From contig JACREZ010000016.1 of assembly GCA_016212665.1 (NCBI GenBank), positions 124,001 to 188,000 of the forward strand: DNA of 64,000 nucleotides, written 5' to 3'. The notes beneath the pieces are model-generated. The model searched no databases. It had not been told where the DNA came from and worked only from the letters and a program-made list of their open reading frames with translations. How positions within the stretch are numbered: position 1 is the first letter of the stretch; each line of letters starts with the position of its first letter. Both the position numbers and the translations under genes were made by a program. Positions 16,055 through 26,764 of this stretch are shown here, piece by piece. This DNA is from Ignavibacteriota bacterium (GTDB lineage: Bacteria > Bacteroidota > Ignavibacteria > UBA10030 > SZUA-254).

Positions 16055-16357
16055 TCATACCCGTATCTCCAGAGTAATGGTTATTACCACACCCTCGACG
16101 ATGTTTTCCTTTTTCCGCACTTCTGCTTTCACAGGAAGAAGGAACGCTCCGGATTTCTTATCAGGAAAAATGGAAGTTCTCCAACTTGTGTTTCCGATGG
16201 TAGCAAGAACCGGTAATGAACCCCACGGTTTTTGCATATCTCCGAAAGTCGCTTTTATTTCTGCCGACTGCTTTTTCGGTAACGTTACAAAATGCCAGCC
16301 GCCAACTCCGGCATACTGCCATACTTTTGCTTTGAGTTTGTAGAAGGTTTGAGACAT
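16055..16357 (-). CDS. DUF1905 domain protein
   Basis: A 100-residue protein covering one whole DUF1905 domain. It shows the family's conserved stretches GVGGWHFVTLPKKQS, WGSLPVLATIGNTSWRTS, FPDKKSGAFLLPVKAEVRKKE and a C-terminal ITLEI strand. The function of the family is not known. It is upstream of the ICMT-like gene on the same strand (40 bases apart). Confidence 0.85.
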   Translation of the reverse strand: MSQTFYKLKAKVWQYAGVGGWHFVTLPKKQSAEIKATFGDMQKPWGSLPVLATIGNTSWRTSIFPDKKSGAFLLPVKAEVRKKENIVEGVVITITLEIRV

Positions 16358-16453
16358 GGTTGGCGAAGAATCTTTTGGGTTTAAGAACTAATGTACTTAT
16401 TACTACATTTTGCTTGGAGAGGTTAACTCTCTCACAGACGAAAGAGTAAAAAA

Positions 16454-16624
16454 GTTGTTCGCATATTCAATCCAAAATCGTTGGAAGAAAATAGGAACGA
16501 GATTGGTGATTAGCAAATAAGGAGAAGAAAAGAATTTTCGAGAATGAATTTTCAATATTCAACATCGAATTTAGAATAATGGACTATGTCATAATCCGCA
16601 ATCGACAATTCGCAATCCGAAATA
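16454..16624. repeat. Second copy of the 5' region of the 1039-residue gene
   Basis: Aligns with 15339-15510 from TTCGCAT through the 27-base identical core to AATCCGCAAT-type units. The start codon seen in the first copy is not preserved. It is located between DUF1905 and tRNA-Leu. Confidence 0.6.
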
Positions 16625-16627
16625 AGA

Positions 16628-16716
16628 TGGTGCAGAAGGTGGGAGTTGAACCCACACCCGGGGTAAGCCGGACTGGATTTTGAGTCCAGCGCGTCTGCCA
16701 GTTCCGCCACTTCTGC
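16628..16716 (-). tRNA. tRNA-Leu (anticodon CAA)
   Basis: On the minus strand the sequence folds as a class II tRNA: acceptor GCAGAAG pairs with CTTCTGC, discriminator A, and CCA is encoded. The anticodon stem CTGGA/TCCAG closes a seven-base loop CTCAAAA with anticodon CAA, reading UUG. The T-arm is GTGGG-TTCAACT-CCCAC, and a long variable arm lies between, as expected for leucine tRNAs. Confidence 0.95.
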
Positions 16717-16879
16717 ATATTCTGTTGGAAAGGCAGGGCAAATATAGAAACTTTGAGGCATAAATCAAAAACAGATTTTCATGTTAAAAAATGTTAATGA
16801 ATGTAACTTTCTTTTTCTGCAAACCGTATTCAGTGTGGAACAATTTTCAAATGATAGTACGAAGAAAGGAAAAGAATTT

Positions 16880-17494
16880 ATGAAAACGGTTTTTGCCATT
16901 GCATTGGTTTTGTTGTTCGTCGGATGTAATCCGAACCAGTGGGGAACGAAGGAAGTCATTGACGGTTCGTCGCTTCAACGAGGGGAACAAATTACTATTG
17001 AGCAACATACTGGAGAAACTACTTCGGGTGAGTTTCTCGGGACAACAACATTATCTCCCGAACAGTATCAGGAATATTATGTGCGAGCAACACAGCAAAA
17101 CGGAACTTCCTATTTGTTGCCAATTCCGGGCGAGCAAATCCGGTTTGCCACTTCTTTATCGAAAGAAAAATTATGGGAAGGAACATATGCAGGATTTGAT
17201 GAACATTCATTGAAAGTGAAGTTCGATGAAAACTCTGAAGAGGAAATTTATTTATCAAGTATTACAAAAATGTCAGGTCGTGAAGGAGAAGTCCTTGAGC
17301 GGATGAGACTTCGTTCCCTTTTTCAGAACGGAGAAATTCCAATCATGACTGCATTTGTTATGAAGGGAACGAAGGGAGATGTGATGGTTCCTCTTTCCTC
17401 CATCAAAGCGCTTATTGTTCATCCTTCAGGTAACGGCGTGAAGCAAGTTACGTTGAGCGGTGAAATGCTCAGAAATGCGGTTGCTCAACAATAG
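16880..17494 (+). CDS. Lipoprotein of unknown function
   Basis: Start at ATG 16880, preceded by a GAAAGGA purine run. The 204-residue protein has a lipoprotein signal ending at LLFVGC. The mature part is a mixture of short beta-strand-like stretches (EQITIEQHTGETTSGEFLG, YLLPIPGEQIRFA, GDVMVPLSSIKALIV). It resembles small barrel-like domains that alternate substrate and regulatory strands, but I do not recognise a family. It is a single gene between tRNA-Leu and a strong terminator. Confidence 0.65.
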   Translation: MKTVFAIALVLLFVGCNPNQWGTKEVIDGSSLQRGEQITIEQHTGETTSGEFLGTTTLSPEQYQEYYVRATQQNGTSYLLPIPGEQIRFATSLSKEKLWEGTYAGFDEHSLKVKFDENSEEEIYLSSITKMSGREGEVLERMRLRSLFQNGEIPIMTAFVMKGTKGDVMVPLSSIKALIVHPSGNGVKQVTLSGEMLRNAVAQQ

Positions 17495-17544
17495 AATGTT
17501 AGTGGATGATAGAATGTAACGTAGCAAGCATATCTTCCAACAGT

Positions 17545-17577
17545 AACTCCGGTTGATTTCAATCGGAGTTTTTTTTT
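17545..17577 (+). terminator. Rho-independent terminator after the lipoprotein gene
   Basis: Stem AACTCCGGTTG / CAATCGGAGTT, with one G-U pair and a short loop, followed by a run of eight or more T. It sits 50 bases after the lipoprotein stop. Confidence 0.85.
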
Positions 17578-17654
17578 GTGTCAAAAACGGTTTCTCCGTT
17601 CAGTGAAAAATTCGTATTTTCATCCGCACTTTTACCAACGGAAAAAGAAATTTC

Positions 17655-20600
17655 ATGGACAAATACAAACACACCCCTAACCCCTCTCAAGAGGGGAATT
17701 TAAACAGCAACTCAACTACACTTCAACTCAAACTCCCGAATTTCAACTACCATGACCTCTTCAAGCCGGAAAAACTTGCCGACCTGACGCATCTTTTTTT
17801 TGAAGATGTCAAAGCAAAAAATCTGGATGTGTATCAGCGATTTGATGAATACAGAAAGACGAAAGGCGAAGGATTAACCGATGTACAAATTTCGAGCCGT
17901 CTCACCGAGATGGCTCCGTACCTCAGTGAGTTTGTGGCTCACTTGTTTGGAGTGGAGACCGAAGCGAAGACGCACAAAATCCGGGCTGAACGGGAACAAA
18001 TCATTTTCACATTCAAGAAAGAGTTTTTCACACGTCGTGCGCTGAAGAAAGTGACAAAAGAGGCTGCGTTGAATGTTGAGATTGAATCACTTGATGTTCA
18101 GGTGCAATCTTTGAAGAACGCGTTCACGGAAATCCCTTCTGATGACGATGAACTTGCCATCGCCGCAATTGTGATGGAATTGGTTCGGATGGATATTAAA
18201 TGTAAATCAAGTTTCCCTGATGATGTGAAGGAACGGCTCACGGCAATTTGTTCAAACCTGAAATCTGAAAAGAGTATTCAACCGATTCTTCCAATGACAT
18301 TGGATGAAGCATCGCTCAGGAAATTTCTTGCTTCGTTGTTGGTGATGTTCGAGCAGTGGCTCGTTGCACATTATTATCGTAAAACTGAATCAATGAACGA
18401 TTGGGTAACATTCAAACAACCTCATCCGCTTGATTACGAGCATCTCGTCGAATTGAAAGTGTTGAACAGCCCTGTTCCAAATATGAATTTCGGACCGGAG
18501 GAACATTACCGACGGCGCGAAGGATTTGATTTGACGGACACGCGCTACTCACCGCGCGAAGTGATGAGCGAAGTTGATTATTGTATCTTCTGTCATGAGC
18601 GTAGCAAAGATTCATGCTCGAAAGGGTTTCAGGAAAACAACGACTACAAAAAAAATCCGCTTGGCTACACGCTTGCCGGTTGCCCACTCGACCAGAAAAT
18701 TTCTGAATCGCACGCGCTGAAACAACATGGCGATGTCATCGGCGCGCTCGCTATCATCGCGATAGATAATCCGATGTGTCCCGGAACCGGTCACCGTATT
18801 TGCAACGATTGTATGAAGGCGTGTATTTACCAGAAGCAAGACCCGGTGAATATTCCTCAGATTGAAACCGGAATATTAACAGATGTTCTCAGTCTGCCGT
18901 GGGGATTTGAAATTTATTCGTTGTTGACGAGATGGAATCCGCTTAATGTCGAGCGTCCGCACGCGCAACTGTTCAACGGGAAGAAAATTCTTGTCGTCGG
19001 AATGGGACCTGCGGGATATACGCTCTCACATTATTTTCTGAATGAGGGATTCGGTGTTGTCGGCATTGACGGATTAAAGATTGAGCCGTTGCCGGTCGAA
19101 TTCACCGGAGATGAGACAACGCCGTTCAAACCAATCAAGGATGCATCTGTTCTCTTCAGCAAATTAAGCGAACGTGTGCTTCTTGGTTTCGGCGGAGTTT
19201 CGGAATACGGCATCACGGTTCGTTGGGATAAAAACTTTCTTGGCATTATCTATTTGAATTTGCTTCGCCGCGAATATTTCCGTTTATATGATGGTGTTCG
19301 TTTCGGCGGAACGCTGACGCTCGAAGATATTTGGGAACTTGGCTTCGACCATGTTTCGCTTGCAACAGGCGCGGGCAAACCGACATTTGTTTCGATGAAG
19401 AACAATCTTATTCGTGGTATCAGGAAAGCAAGCGATTTCCTGATGGCGCTTCAATTGACGGGCGCGGGGAAGAAGGATTCGATGGCGAATTTACAGGTTC
19501 GACTTCCTGCAATTGTTATCGGTGGCGGCTTGACAGCGATTGATACCGCGACGGAATTGATTGCGTATTATCCGATTCAAGTTATGAAAGTCAAACAGCG
19601 ATATGATGAGCTATGTTTGAAGTCCGGTAAAGCGGCGATTGATTCATCACTCAGTGAAGAAGACAAAATCATTCTCTCAACATTTCTTGAACACGCAGAG
19701 GCAATTGTTCAGGAACGGAAACGGGCGGAGTCGGCTGGCGAACAACCAAACTACATTCCGCTCATTCGGAAGTGGGGCGGAGTGCATTTGTACTATCGCA
19801 AGTCTATGAACGATGCGCCTGCGTACCGGCTCAATCACGAAGAAATCATCAAAGCATTTGAGGAAGGAATTTCGTTTGTCGAAAATATGAGTCCGGTTGA
19901 AGCGGTGCAGGATGAGTTTGGCGCGTTGAGGGAAATGGTCTTCGAGCGAATGATGAAGGAGAACGGAAAGTGGAAATCTTCTGCTGAGTTGTTTCATGTA
20001 CCTGCCCGCTCGATGTTTGTCGCCGCGGGAACTTCTCCGAACATTATGTATGAACGCGAATATCCCGGCTCGTTCAAGTTGGATAAGTGGGATGAGTTTT
20101 ACGAAAGTTACGCCGTGAAGATGAAGGATGAAGGGAAGTTTGAAATTCAAAAAGCGGAAGAGGAAGAACTCGGCTTCTTCACCTCGCATGAGCATGAAGG
20201 AAAGTTTGTCAGTTTCTACGGCGATAATCATCCTGACTTTGAGGGGAATGTTGTGAAGGCGATGGCATCCGCGAAGCAGGGATACAAGCGCGTACTTGGC
20301 TTGTTTGAGGGACAACTGAATCCTGCCAGCGAAATCGAACGTGAAGATTGGGAAACGCTCGTGCAGGAACTCGATAACGAATTGCAACCGCATGTTGTTC
20401 GTGTTGACCGATTGACGCCGACGATTGTCGAGGTAATTATTCACGCACCGCAGGCGGCGCGTAAGTTTCATCCCGGACAATTTTACCGCTTGCAGAATTA
20501 CGAAGTTGACTCTCCGAAGATTGAAAACACGCTGTTGATGATGGAAGGAATTGCGCTCACCGGCGCGTGGGTTGATAAAGCGAAAGGATTGCTCTCGCTG

Positions 20601-21356
20601 ATTGCGCTCGAAATGGGAGCGAGTTCCCGCATGATTGGAATGTTGAAACCCGGACAGCGTGTTGTGGTGATGGGACCAACCGGCGCACCGACGGAAGTTC
20701 CAGAAAACTCGACGGTGTTATTGCTTGGCGGCGGATTGGGAAATGCCGTGTTGTTCTCCATCGCAAAAGCGGCGAAGGAAAAGAACAACAAGGTGATTTA
20801 CTTTGCGGGCTATAAGAAAGCAGAAGATATTTTTAAACGGGAAGAGATTGAAGCGGCAACCGACGTTGTTATTTTCAGCGTTGATAGCGGTCAGCCGATT
20901 CCCGCACAGAGACCGCAGGACAAATCATTTGTCGGCAATATCATTCAGGCGATGATTGCGTATGCTTCAGGACAACTTGGTGAAATTCCGATTCCGCTCA
21001 ACGAAGCATCGCGAGTGATTGCTATCGGCTCTGACCGAATGATGGAAGCAGTAACGAAAGCGCGTCACGAAAGTCTCAAGCCATATCTCAATGAGTGTCA
21101 CGAAGGAATCGCTTCGATTAATTCGCCGATGCAGTGTATGATGAAAGCAGTTTGCGCGCAGTGTCTGCAACGCCACGTCATTCCCGGCACGAACGAAGAG
21201 GTCTTCGTTTTTACCTGCTTCAATCAAGACCAAAAAATGGACGAAGTGGATTTCGCCAACCTCAACTCACGGCTGAAAGCAAACAGTTTGATGGAGAAGA
21301 TTAGTAATAAGTGGTTGGATTATATTATTGAGAAACATTCGTTGGTGAAAGTCTGA
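17655..21356 (+). CDS. Large FAD/NAD(P) Fe-S oxidoreductase, NfnB/GltD-like fused to NfnA/FNR-like
   Basis: A 1233-residue protein. After a ~300-residue helical N-terminal region come two cysteine clusters (CIFCHERSKDSC at ~310 and CPGTGHRICNDCMKAC at ~375) typical of GltD/NfnB-type Fe-S binding, then two dinucleotide-binding motifs (VVGMGPAGYTLS ~447; VIGGGLTAIDTA ~621). From ~910 there is a ferredoxin-reductase-like module with FHPGQFYRLQ for flavin, LLLGGGLGNAVLF for NAD(P), and a C-terminal Cys set (CMMKAVCAQC). The order suggests NfnB-NfnA-like NAD(P)H/ferredoxin electron transfer in one chain; bifurcation is unproven. Residues ~6-16 are encoded by a CCCCTAACCCCTCTCAAGAG repeat. Confidence 0.75.
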   Translation: MDKYKHTPNPSQEGNLNSNSTTLQLKLPNFNYHDLFKPEKLADLTHLFFEDVKAKNLDVYQRFDEYRKTKGEGLTDVQISSRLTEMAPYLSEFVAHLFGVETEAKTHKIRAEREQIIFTFKKEFFTRRALKKVTKEAALNVEIESLDVQVQSLKNAFTEIPSDDDELAIAAIVMELVRMDIKCKSSFPDDVKERLTAICSNLKSEKSIQPILPMTLDEASLRKFLASLLVMFEQWLVAHYYRKTESMNDWVTFKQPHPLDYEHLVELKVLNSPVPNMNFGPEEHYRRREGFDLTDTRYSPREVMSEVDYCIFCHERSKDSCSKGFQENNDYKKNPLGYTLAGCPLDQKISESHALKQHGDVIGALAIIAIDNPMCPGTGHRICNDCMKACIYQKQDPVNIPQIETGILTDVLSLPWGFEIYSLLTRWNPLNVERPHAQLFNGKKILVVGMGPAGYTLSHYFLNEGFGVVGIDGLKIEPLPVEFTGDETTPFKPIKDASVLFSKLSERVLLGFGGVSEYGITVRWDKNFLGIIYLNLLRREYFRLYDGVRFGGTLTLEDIWELGFDHVSLATGAGKPTFVSMKNNLIRGIRKASDFLMALQLTGAGKKDSMANLQVRLPAIVIGGGLTAIDTATELIAYYPIQVMKVKQRYDELCLKSGKAAIDSSLSEEDKIILSTFLEHAEAIVQERKRAESAGEQPNYIPLIRKWGGVHLYYRKSMNDAPAYRLNHEEIIKAFEEGISFVENMSPVEAVQDEFGALREMVFERMMKENGKWKSSAELFHVPARSMFVAAGTSPNIMYEREYPGSFKLDKWDEFYESYAVKMKDEGKFEIQKAEEEELGFFTSHEHEGKFVSFYGDNHPDFEGNVVKAMASAKQGYKRVLGLFEGQLNPASEIEREDWETLVQELDNELQPHVVRVDRLTPTIVEVIIHAPQAARKFHPGQFYRLQNYEVDSPKIENTLLMMEGIALTGAWVDKAKGLLSLIALEMGASSRMIGMLKPGQRVVVMGPTGAPTEVPENSTVLLLGGGLGNAVLFSIAKAAKEKNNKVIYFAGYKKAEDIFKREEIEAATDVVIFSVDSGQPIPAQRPQDKSFVGNIIQAMIAYASGQLGEIPIPLNEASRVIAIGSDRMMEAVTKARHESLKPYLNECHEGIASINSPMQCMMKAVCAQCLQRHVIPGTNEEVFVFTCFNQDQKMDEVDFANLNSRLKANSLMEKISNKWLDYIIEKHSLVKV
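17670..17702. repeat. CCCCTAACCCCTCTCAAGAG-type repeat inside the start of a gene
   Basis: The repeat lies in frame within the first 16 codons of the NfnB/NfnA-like gene, giving the peptide HTPNPSQEGN. It contains the palindrome CCCCTCTCAAGAGGGG. From general knowledge this is a very common dispersed bacterial repeat. Confidence 0.75.
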
Positions 21357-21362
21357 TTTTTT

Positions 21363-21407
21363 CTTTGTGTCTCCGTGGTGAAAAGAAAAACCACGGAGAC
21401 ACGGAGT
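21363..21407. repeat. Inverted repeat of the GTGTCTCCGTGG type
   Basis: Arms TGTGTCTCCGTGGT and ACCACGGAGACACGG around a ten-base A/G-rich loop, starting seven bases after the stop of the large flavoprotein. A relative is at 50724-50781. It could act as a terminator hairpin; no long T-tract follows. Confidence 0.7.
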
Positions 21408-21529
21408 TATGCATTCTCACAACATCTCTCTCATACCTCTCCTTGTATTTGTTTCATGGTGAACACAATGATGGTCAGATTCAATTGAAACTTGTCACTT
21501 CCTCCTAAAACCCCGATATTCTTCCCACC

Positions 21530-22573
21530 ATGAACCAAGTCAAACGTATCCTCCTCTCCCGCATGAAATTCATTGGTGATGTTTTGTTGACAACGCCAAT
21601 CATTCGTGCTATGCGGGAAAAATATCCTGATGCGTTCATTGCATATCTCGGTGAGAAACATGCCGCCTCGCTCCTTGAACAAAATCCATATCTGAATGAA
21701 ATCATTCCATACGACTTTACTCATCCATCAATTCTTGAATCGGCAAAGGTCGCTTTGCAACTTCGAAAACGAAAATTTGACGCTGTGGTTGATTTGTTTT
21801 CCAATCCGCGTTCCGCATTGCTTATGTACGCAAGCGGTTCTCCGATTCGCATCGGGAAGAAAGTTCAGGGACGGGGAAATCTATTCACGCATCAAATCGA
21901 AGATGATGGCAAGCCAAAGACCGCAATCGAGTTTCATTATCAATATGTGAAGCCGCTTGGCGTTGAACCGACTCATGTTCAAACAGAAATTATTCTATCC
22001 GACATCGAAAAAAAAGAAGCAAAGCGATTTCTCACATGGCAGTTTGAATCGGATGAAACGTACTCACAGCAATCTCAGCGACCGCTCATCGGTATCAATC
22101 CCGGAGCAACGTGGCCCTCAAAAATCTGGCTGAAAGAAAACTTCGCCGGACTTGCATTTCTCCTGAACAAACATCTCAACGCGCACGTCGTTCTCATTCA
22201 GGGACCGAAGGACAAACAACTTTGTGATGATGTTGCCAAACATTCACTCGCCAATGTTTCCATTCTCCCGCCGATGCAACTCCGGCAACTTGCGGCTGTG
22301 CTTTCACAACTCAATCTCTACATCACGAACGATAACGGCACGATGCACATCGCTGTTGCTGTCGGAACAACAACCATCGGCATTTTCGGACCCGGAGAAG
22401 AGAACATCTGGTTTCCGTATTCATCGCCACACCTCGCTCTTCGGAAAGATGTTCCTTGTCATCCCTGCCATCTTGATTTTTGTAATCGAACGGGAACGGA
22501 ATATATGGAGTGCATGAAGCGGCTGAGTGTGAATGATGTGTTTGAAGTCATTAAAGCACGATTACAGGTTTGA
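21530..22573 (+). CDS. Glycosyltransferase family 9 (ADP-heptose:LPS heptosyltransferase-like)
   Basis: A 347-residue GT9 protein, the family that transfers heptose to the lipopolysaccharide inner core in the cytoplasm. Seen here: the N-terminal RILLSRMKFIGDVLLTTPII motif, KFDAVVDLFSNPRS, the central IGINPGATWPSKIWLKENFA loop and ITNDNGTMHIAVAVGTTTIGIFGP near residue 271 for nucleotide-sugar binding. A Cys-rich tail (CHPCHLDFCNRTGTEYMEC) is common in the family. It implies a Gram-negative envelope with LPS. The stop codon is inside a GGTTTGAGG repeat. Confidence 0.9.
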   Translation: MNQVKRILLSRMKFIGDVLLTTPIIRAMREKYPDAFIAYLGEKHAASLLEQNPYLNEIIPYDFTHPSILESAKVALQLRKRKFDAVVDLFSNPRSALLMYASGSPIRIGKKVQGRGNLFTHQIEDDGKPKTAIEFHYQYVKPLGVEPTHVQTEIILSDIEKKEAKRFLTWQFESDETYSQQSQRPLIGINPGATWPSKIWLKENFAGLAFLLNKHLNAHVVLIQGPKDKQLCDDVAKHSLANVSILPPMQLRQLAAVLSQLNLYITNDNGTMHIAVAVGTTTIGIFGPGEENIWFPYSSPHLALRKDVPCHPCHLDFCNRTGTEYMECMKRLSVNDVFEVIKARLQV

Positions 22574-22700
22574 GGTTACTGATTACAAAACACGAAGTTG
22601 TTGGTTATTAGTCATTGGTCAATAGTCATTTGTCATTAGGAAATTACATTGTCAATCTGGAACCATAAATCGAGTAACGGATAACAGATAACGGAGAACT
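22565..22700. repeat. Patchwork of three degenerate repeats between the GT9 gene and eno
   Basis: CAGGTTTGAGGTTACTGATT overlaps the GT9 stop. Iterated GTCATTGGTCAATAGTCATT units follow at 22601-22640, and GTAACGGATAACAGATAACG at 22671-22700. The last unit matches the palindrome at 58332-58384. Confidence 0.6.
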
Positions 22701-22749
22701 TTTTCATTTTGTCACAGCATTTCCGATATTCACTACACTTTTTTTTTGA

Positions 22750-24045
<1,296 letters not shown>

Positions 24046-24181
24046 GAAAATGATATGCAGAAAATTGATATCGCAAGATGCGACTTCAAGTAACTACAAT
24101 AAAGTAACTGTTTGATGCTGTAACATGAAACGTCAAACGGTGAACTGTGTAAAATTTATTTAAACAATCAAAGAGACTGAG

Positions 24182-25243
24182 ATGATGAATTTTCTTTTCC
24201 ACAAGACCATTTTCCTGTTGGTACTTTTTTTCTTGTGCTTTGCCTCAATACAAGCTCAAGAAAAAGATTCATCCTCAGTCTCCGAGACTGTGCAATCGTT
24301 TCTGGGATTGAATCAACCGAAGGTGGGAGTGCTTGCACAACTTTCAGGCGGATTATTCAACGATGGAACAGAAACCAGACTTACCGGTACATGGAGGAAG
24401 CGAACACGGCTTTTTCTTTTCACTTCGCCAACTCAAAAATTTTCTTTCTTCACACAATTAGATATTAATCGGTCGTTCGATCTGCTTGATGTAAAACTTT
24501 CGTACAATTTTCGGGAATACCTAAGCTTTGATGCAGGGCAATTCAAGATCCCATTCGGAAAAGAGTATTTGAATAAAGACGCTAATTTACTTTTTATCAA
24601 TCGGTCCCTTGCAAGTGAAAATATCAATGCAGGTCGACAACAGGGAGTTCAAGTTCGGGGGAAAATGCTCGACCAACAACTTTCATACGTTTTGAATCTT
24701 TCAGCAGGCGGAGGAACCTCCAACGTTGATGATAATCTTTCACTCTACTCCGGGAAAATATCTTTCATTCCTTACCAAAGGAAAACAATTGATGAAAAAT
24801 TAAATATCGAACTACAAGGTAGTTTTGCATACTCGAATGACTACAACGATTTTAATTATGACGATTACAGTTTTGACGAAAGCATTTTCTGGGAAGCAGA
24901 TTGTAAGATAGATTACAATGACAATTGGCTCGAAATTGAATATCTAAAAGTACATGGACTCACTTCACTTCCAACTTCCGGCTTCCATGTTGATGTTGGA
25001 AAGAAAACTTCCGATGAGATCGAATTTGCTGCTCGATTCGATTGGTGGAATTACTACGATTCCAGATATCTCGGAGGTGGAAAATACATCGAAACGTATC
25101 CTATAAATAGAAGTTACCATGTAGGTATGAACTGGTACCTGGAAAAAGAAATCAAGATGCAACTGAACTTCCAGCATAATCAGACATTCGATTATTCTAC
25201 TGTTGTGTTGCTCTTTCAGTATGCATTAAACGCCGGAAGTTAG
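24182..25243 (+). CDS. Phosphate-selective porin O/P-like outer-membrane protein
   Basis: A 353-residue protein with a signal peptide ([15 protein letters not shown]). The body is a string of amphipathic strands with a [15 protein letters not shown] segment, characteristic of the OprO/OprP porin family, and ends in alternating aromatic strands ([13 protein letters not shown]). Two adjacent ATG codons (24182 and 24185) could serve as start. It is separated from eno by 136 bases; the substrate is not predictable from sequence. Confidence 0.78.
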   Translation: MMNFLFHKTIFLLVLFFLCFASIQAQEKDSSSVSETVQSFLGLNQPKVGVLAQLSGGLFNDGTETRLTGTWRKRTRLFLFTSPTQKFSFFTQLDINRSFDLLDVKLSYNFREYLSFDAGQFKIPFGKEYLNKDANLLFINRSLASENINAGRQQGVQVRGKMLDQQLSYVLNLSAGGGTSNVDDNLSLYSGKISFIPYQRKTIDEKLNIELQGSFAYSNDYNDFNYDDYSFDESIFWEADCKIDYNDNWLEIEYLKVHGLTSLPTSGFHVDVGKKTSDEIEFAARFDWWNYYDSRYLGGGKYIETYPINRSYHVGMNWYLEKEIKMQLNFQHNQTFDYSTVVLLFQYALNAGS

Positions 25244-25278
25244 TTTTTTATTTTTCACCTTTCTTCATATTTTCTTTC

Positions 25279-26712
25279 ATGACAACACAAATCAAATTCG
25301 GAACTGACGGCTGGCGCGGAGTTATTGCGGAAGATTACACGTTCGATAACGTCCGACGATGCACGCAGGGCTTTGCAAGCTATCTCAAATCTGTTTACTC
25401 ATCTGAACAACTCACGCGTGGCGTTGTTGTTGGTGGCGACAGGCGATTTCACTCGGAGAATTTCGCGGCAACGGCGGCAGAAGTTCTTGCGGCAAATGGA
25501 ATTCCCGTTCACTTCTGCGGCGGAGGAATTCCGACTCCTGTCATTTCGTTCAGCGTAAAAGCACGGAAAGCGCTCGGTGCTATCAACATCACGGCGAGTC
25601 ATAATCCACCAACCGATAATGGTTTCAAAGTACGTGATGAAAACGGCGGCGCAATTGACCCGGAAGGTTTGGTGAAAATCGAAGCGCTCATTCCCGATAG
25701 CGTCAGCGATGTACGGCGAATGAAATTTGCCGACGGAATTTCATCTAACTTGATTATGAAGTTCGACCCGGTTCCCGCGTATGATGAACAACTTCGACGC
25801 ATGGTTGATTTTGAAACAATCAAACAGGCAGGATTCAAAGTGCTTGTAGAACCGATGTGGGGCAACGGCGCTGGTTGGTTCTCCCGATTGCTTGCCGGTG
25901 GAAAAACTCAGGTCATCGAAATTCACAGCGAGCGAAATCCAATCTTCCCGGAAATGAGTCGCCCGGAACCAATTATTCCCAACATCAATGTCGGGTTACA
26001 AAAAGTCCGTGAACACAACGCAGATGTTCTTCTCATCACCGATGGCGATGCAGACCGATGCGGCTTCGCAGATGAGAACGGGCAATTCATTGACCAACTT
26101 CGAGCGTACGCATTGCTTGCAATGTATTTACTTGAAGTGAAAGGGGAGCGCGGCGCAATCGTCAAAACACTTTCCACAACTTCCATGCTTGATTCGCTTG
26201 GGAAGTTGTACAACATTCCGGTTCATGAAACCGGAGTTGGTTTTAAGTTTGTCGCGCCAAAGATGATGGAAACCGACGCGCTCATCGGCGGAGAAGAAAG
26301 TGGCGGCTATGCGTTCCGCAATCACGTGCCGGAGCGGGATGGAATTCTCGCCGGATTGTTCTTTCTCGATTTCATGTGCCGCACGAAAAAGAAACCGTCG
26401 GAACTTGTGCAGTGGCTCTTCTCTAAAGTCGGCGAGCATCATTACGACAGAATTGATACGGTCATTGATGCAAACCAGAAGGAAACAATTCTAACAAGAC
26501 TCAAAACACAAACCCCGAAACAAGTCGCCGGATTGAATGTCGCACAACTTAACCAGACCGATGGCTTCAAATACATCCTCGAAGACGGAAGTTGGTTGCT
26601 CATTCGTTTTTCCGGCACCGAACCGCTTGTTCGCATTTACTCGGAAGCAGGAAGCAAGGAATTGGTCAAAAGTATTTTAGAAGATGGGCGGAAATTAGTT
26701 CTCGGAAACTGA
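25279..26712 (+). CDS. Phosphoglucomutase/phosphomannomutase family protein
   Basis: A 477-residue alpha-D-phosphohexomutase. Key sites: the N-terminal [15 protein letters not shown], catalytic serine S107 in [14 protein letters not shown], the metal-binding loop D255-G-D-A-D-R, the sugar-binding loop [19 protein letters not shown] and the C-terminal phosphate-binding [15 protein letters not shown]. It interconverts hexose 1- and 6-phosphates; glucose versus mannose specificity cannot be decided here. It lies 35 bases after the porin gene. Confidence 0.93.
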   Translation: MTTQIKFGTDGWRGVIAEDYTFDNVRRCTQGFASYLKSVYSSEQLTRGVVVGGDRRFHSENFAATAAEVLAANGIPVHFCGGGIPTPVISFSVKARKALGAINITASHNPPTDNGFKVRDENGGAIDPEGLVKIEALIPDSVSDVRRMKFADGISSNLIMKFDPVPAYDEQLRRMVDFETIKQAGFKVLVEPMWGNGAGWFSRLLAGGKTQVIEIHSERNPIFPEMSRPEPIIPNINVGLQKVREHNADVLLITDGDADRCGFADENGQFIDQLRAYALLAMYLLEVKGERGAIVKTLSTTSMLDSLGKLYNIPVHETGVGFKFVAPKMMETDALIGGEESGGYAFRNHVPERDGILAGLFFLDFMCRTKKKPSELVQWLFSKVGEHHYDRIDTVIDANQKETILTRLKTQTPKQVAGLNVAQLNQTDGFKYILEDGSWLLIRFSGTEPLVRIYSEAGSKELVKSILEDGRKLVLGN

Positions 26713-26764
26713 GACGTTCAATATTCGCTCCGCTTCTTCATCATTCATTTACTAAAGGAGTTTT

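Noticed and set aside
16454-16716. tRNA-Leu as an attachment site of an integrated element covering DUF1905 and ICMT
   Set aside because: No duplicated tRNA 3' end and no integrase gene were found; the duplication involves another gene's 5' region instead.
19677-20480. 267-codon minus-strand frame inside the NfnB/NfnA-like gene
   Set aside because: It lies opposite a conserved flavoprotein frame and shows no coherent domain.
24140-24180. Possible riboswitch or leader upstream of the porin gene
   Set aside because: Only a weak 6-base GTTTGA/TCAAAC pairing is visible, with no recognisable aptamer.
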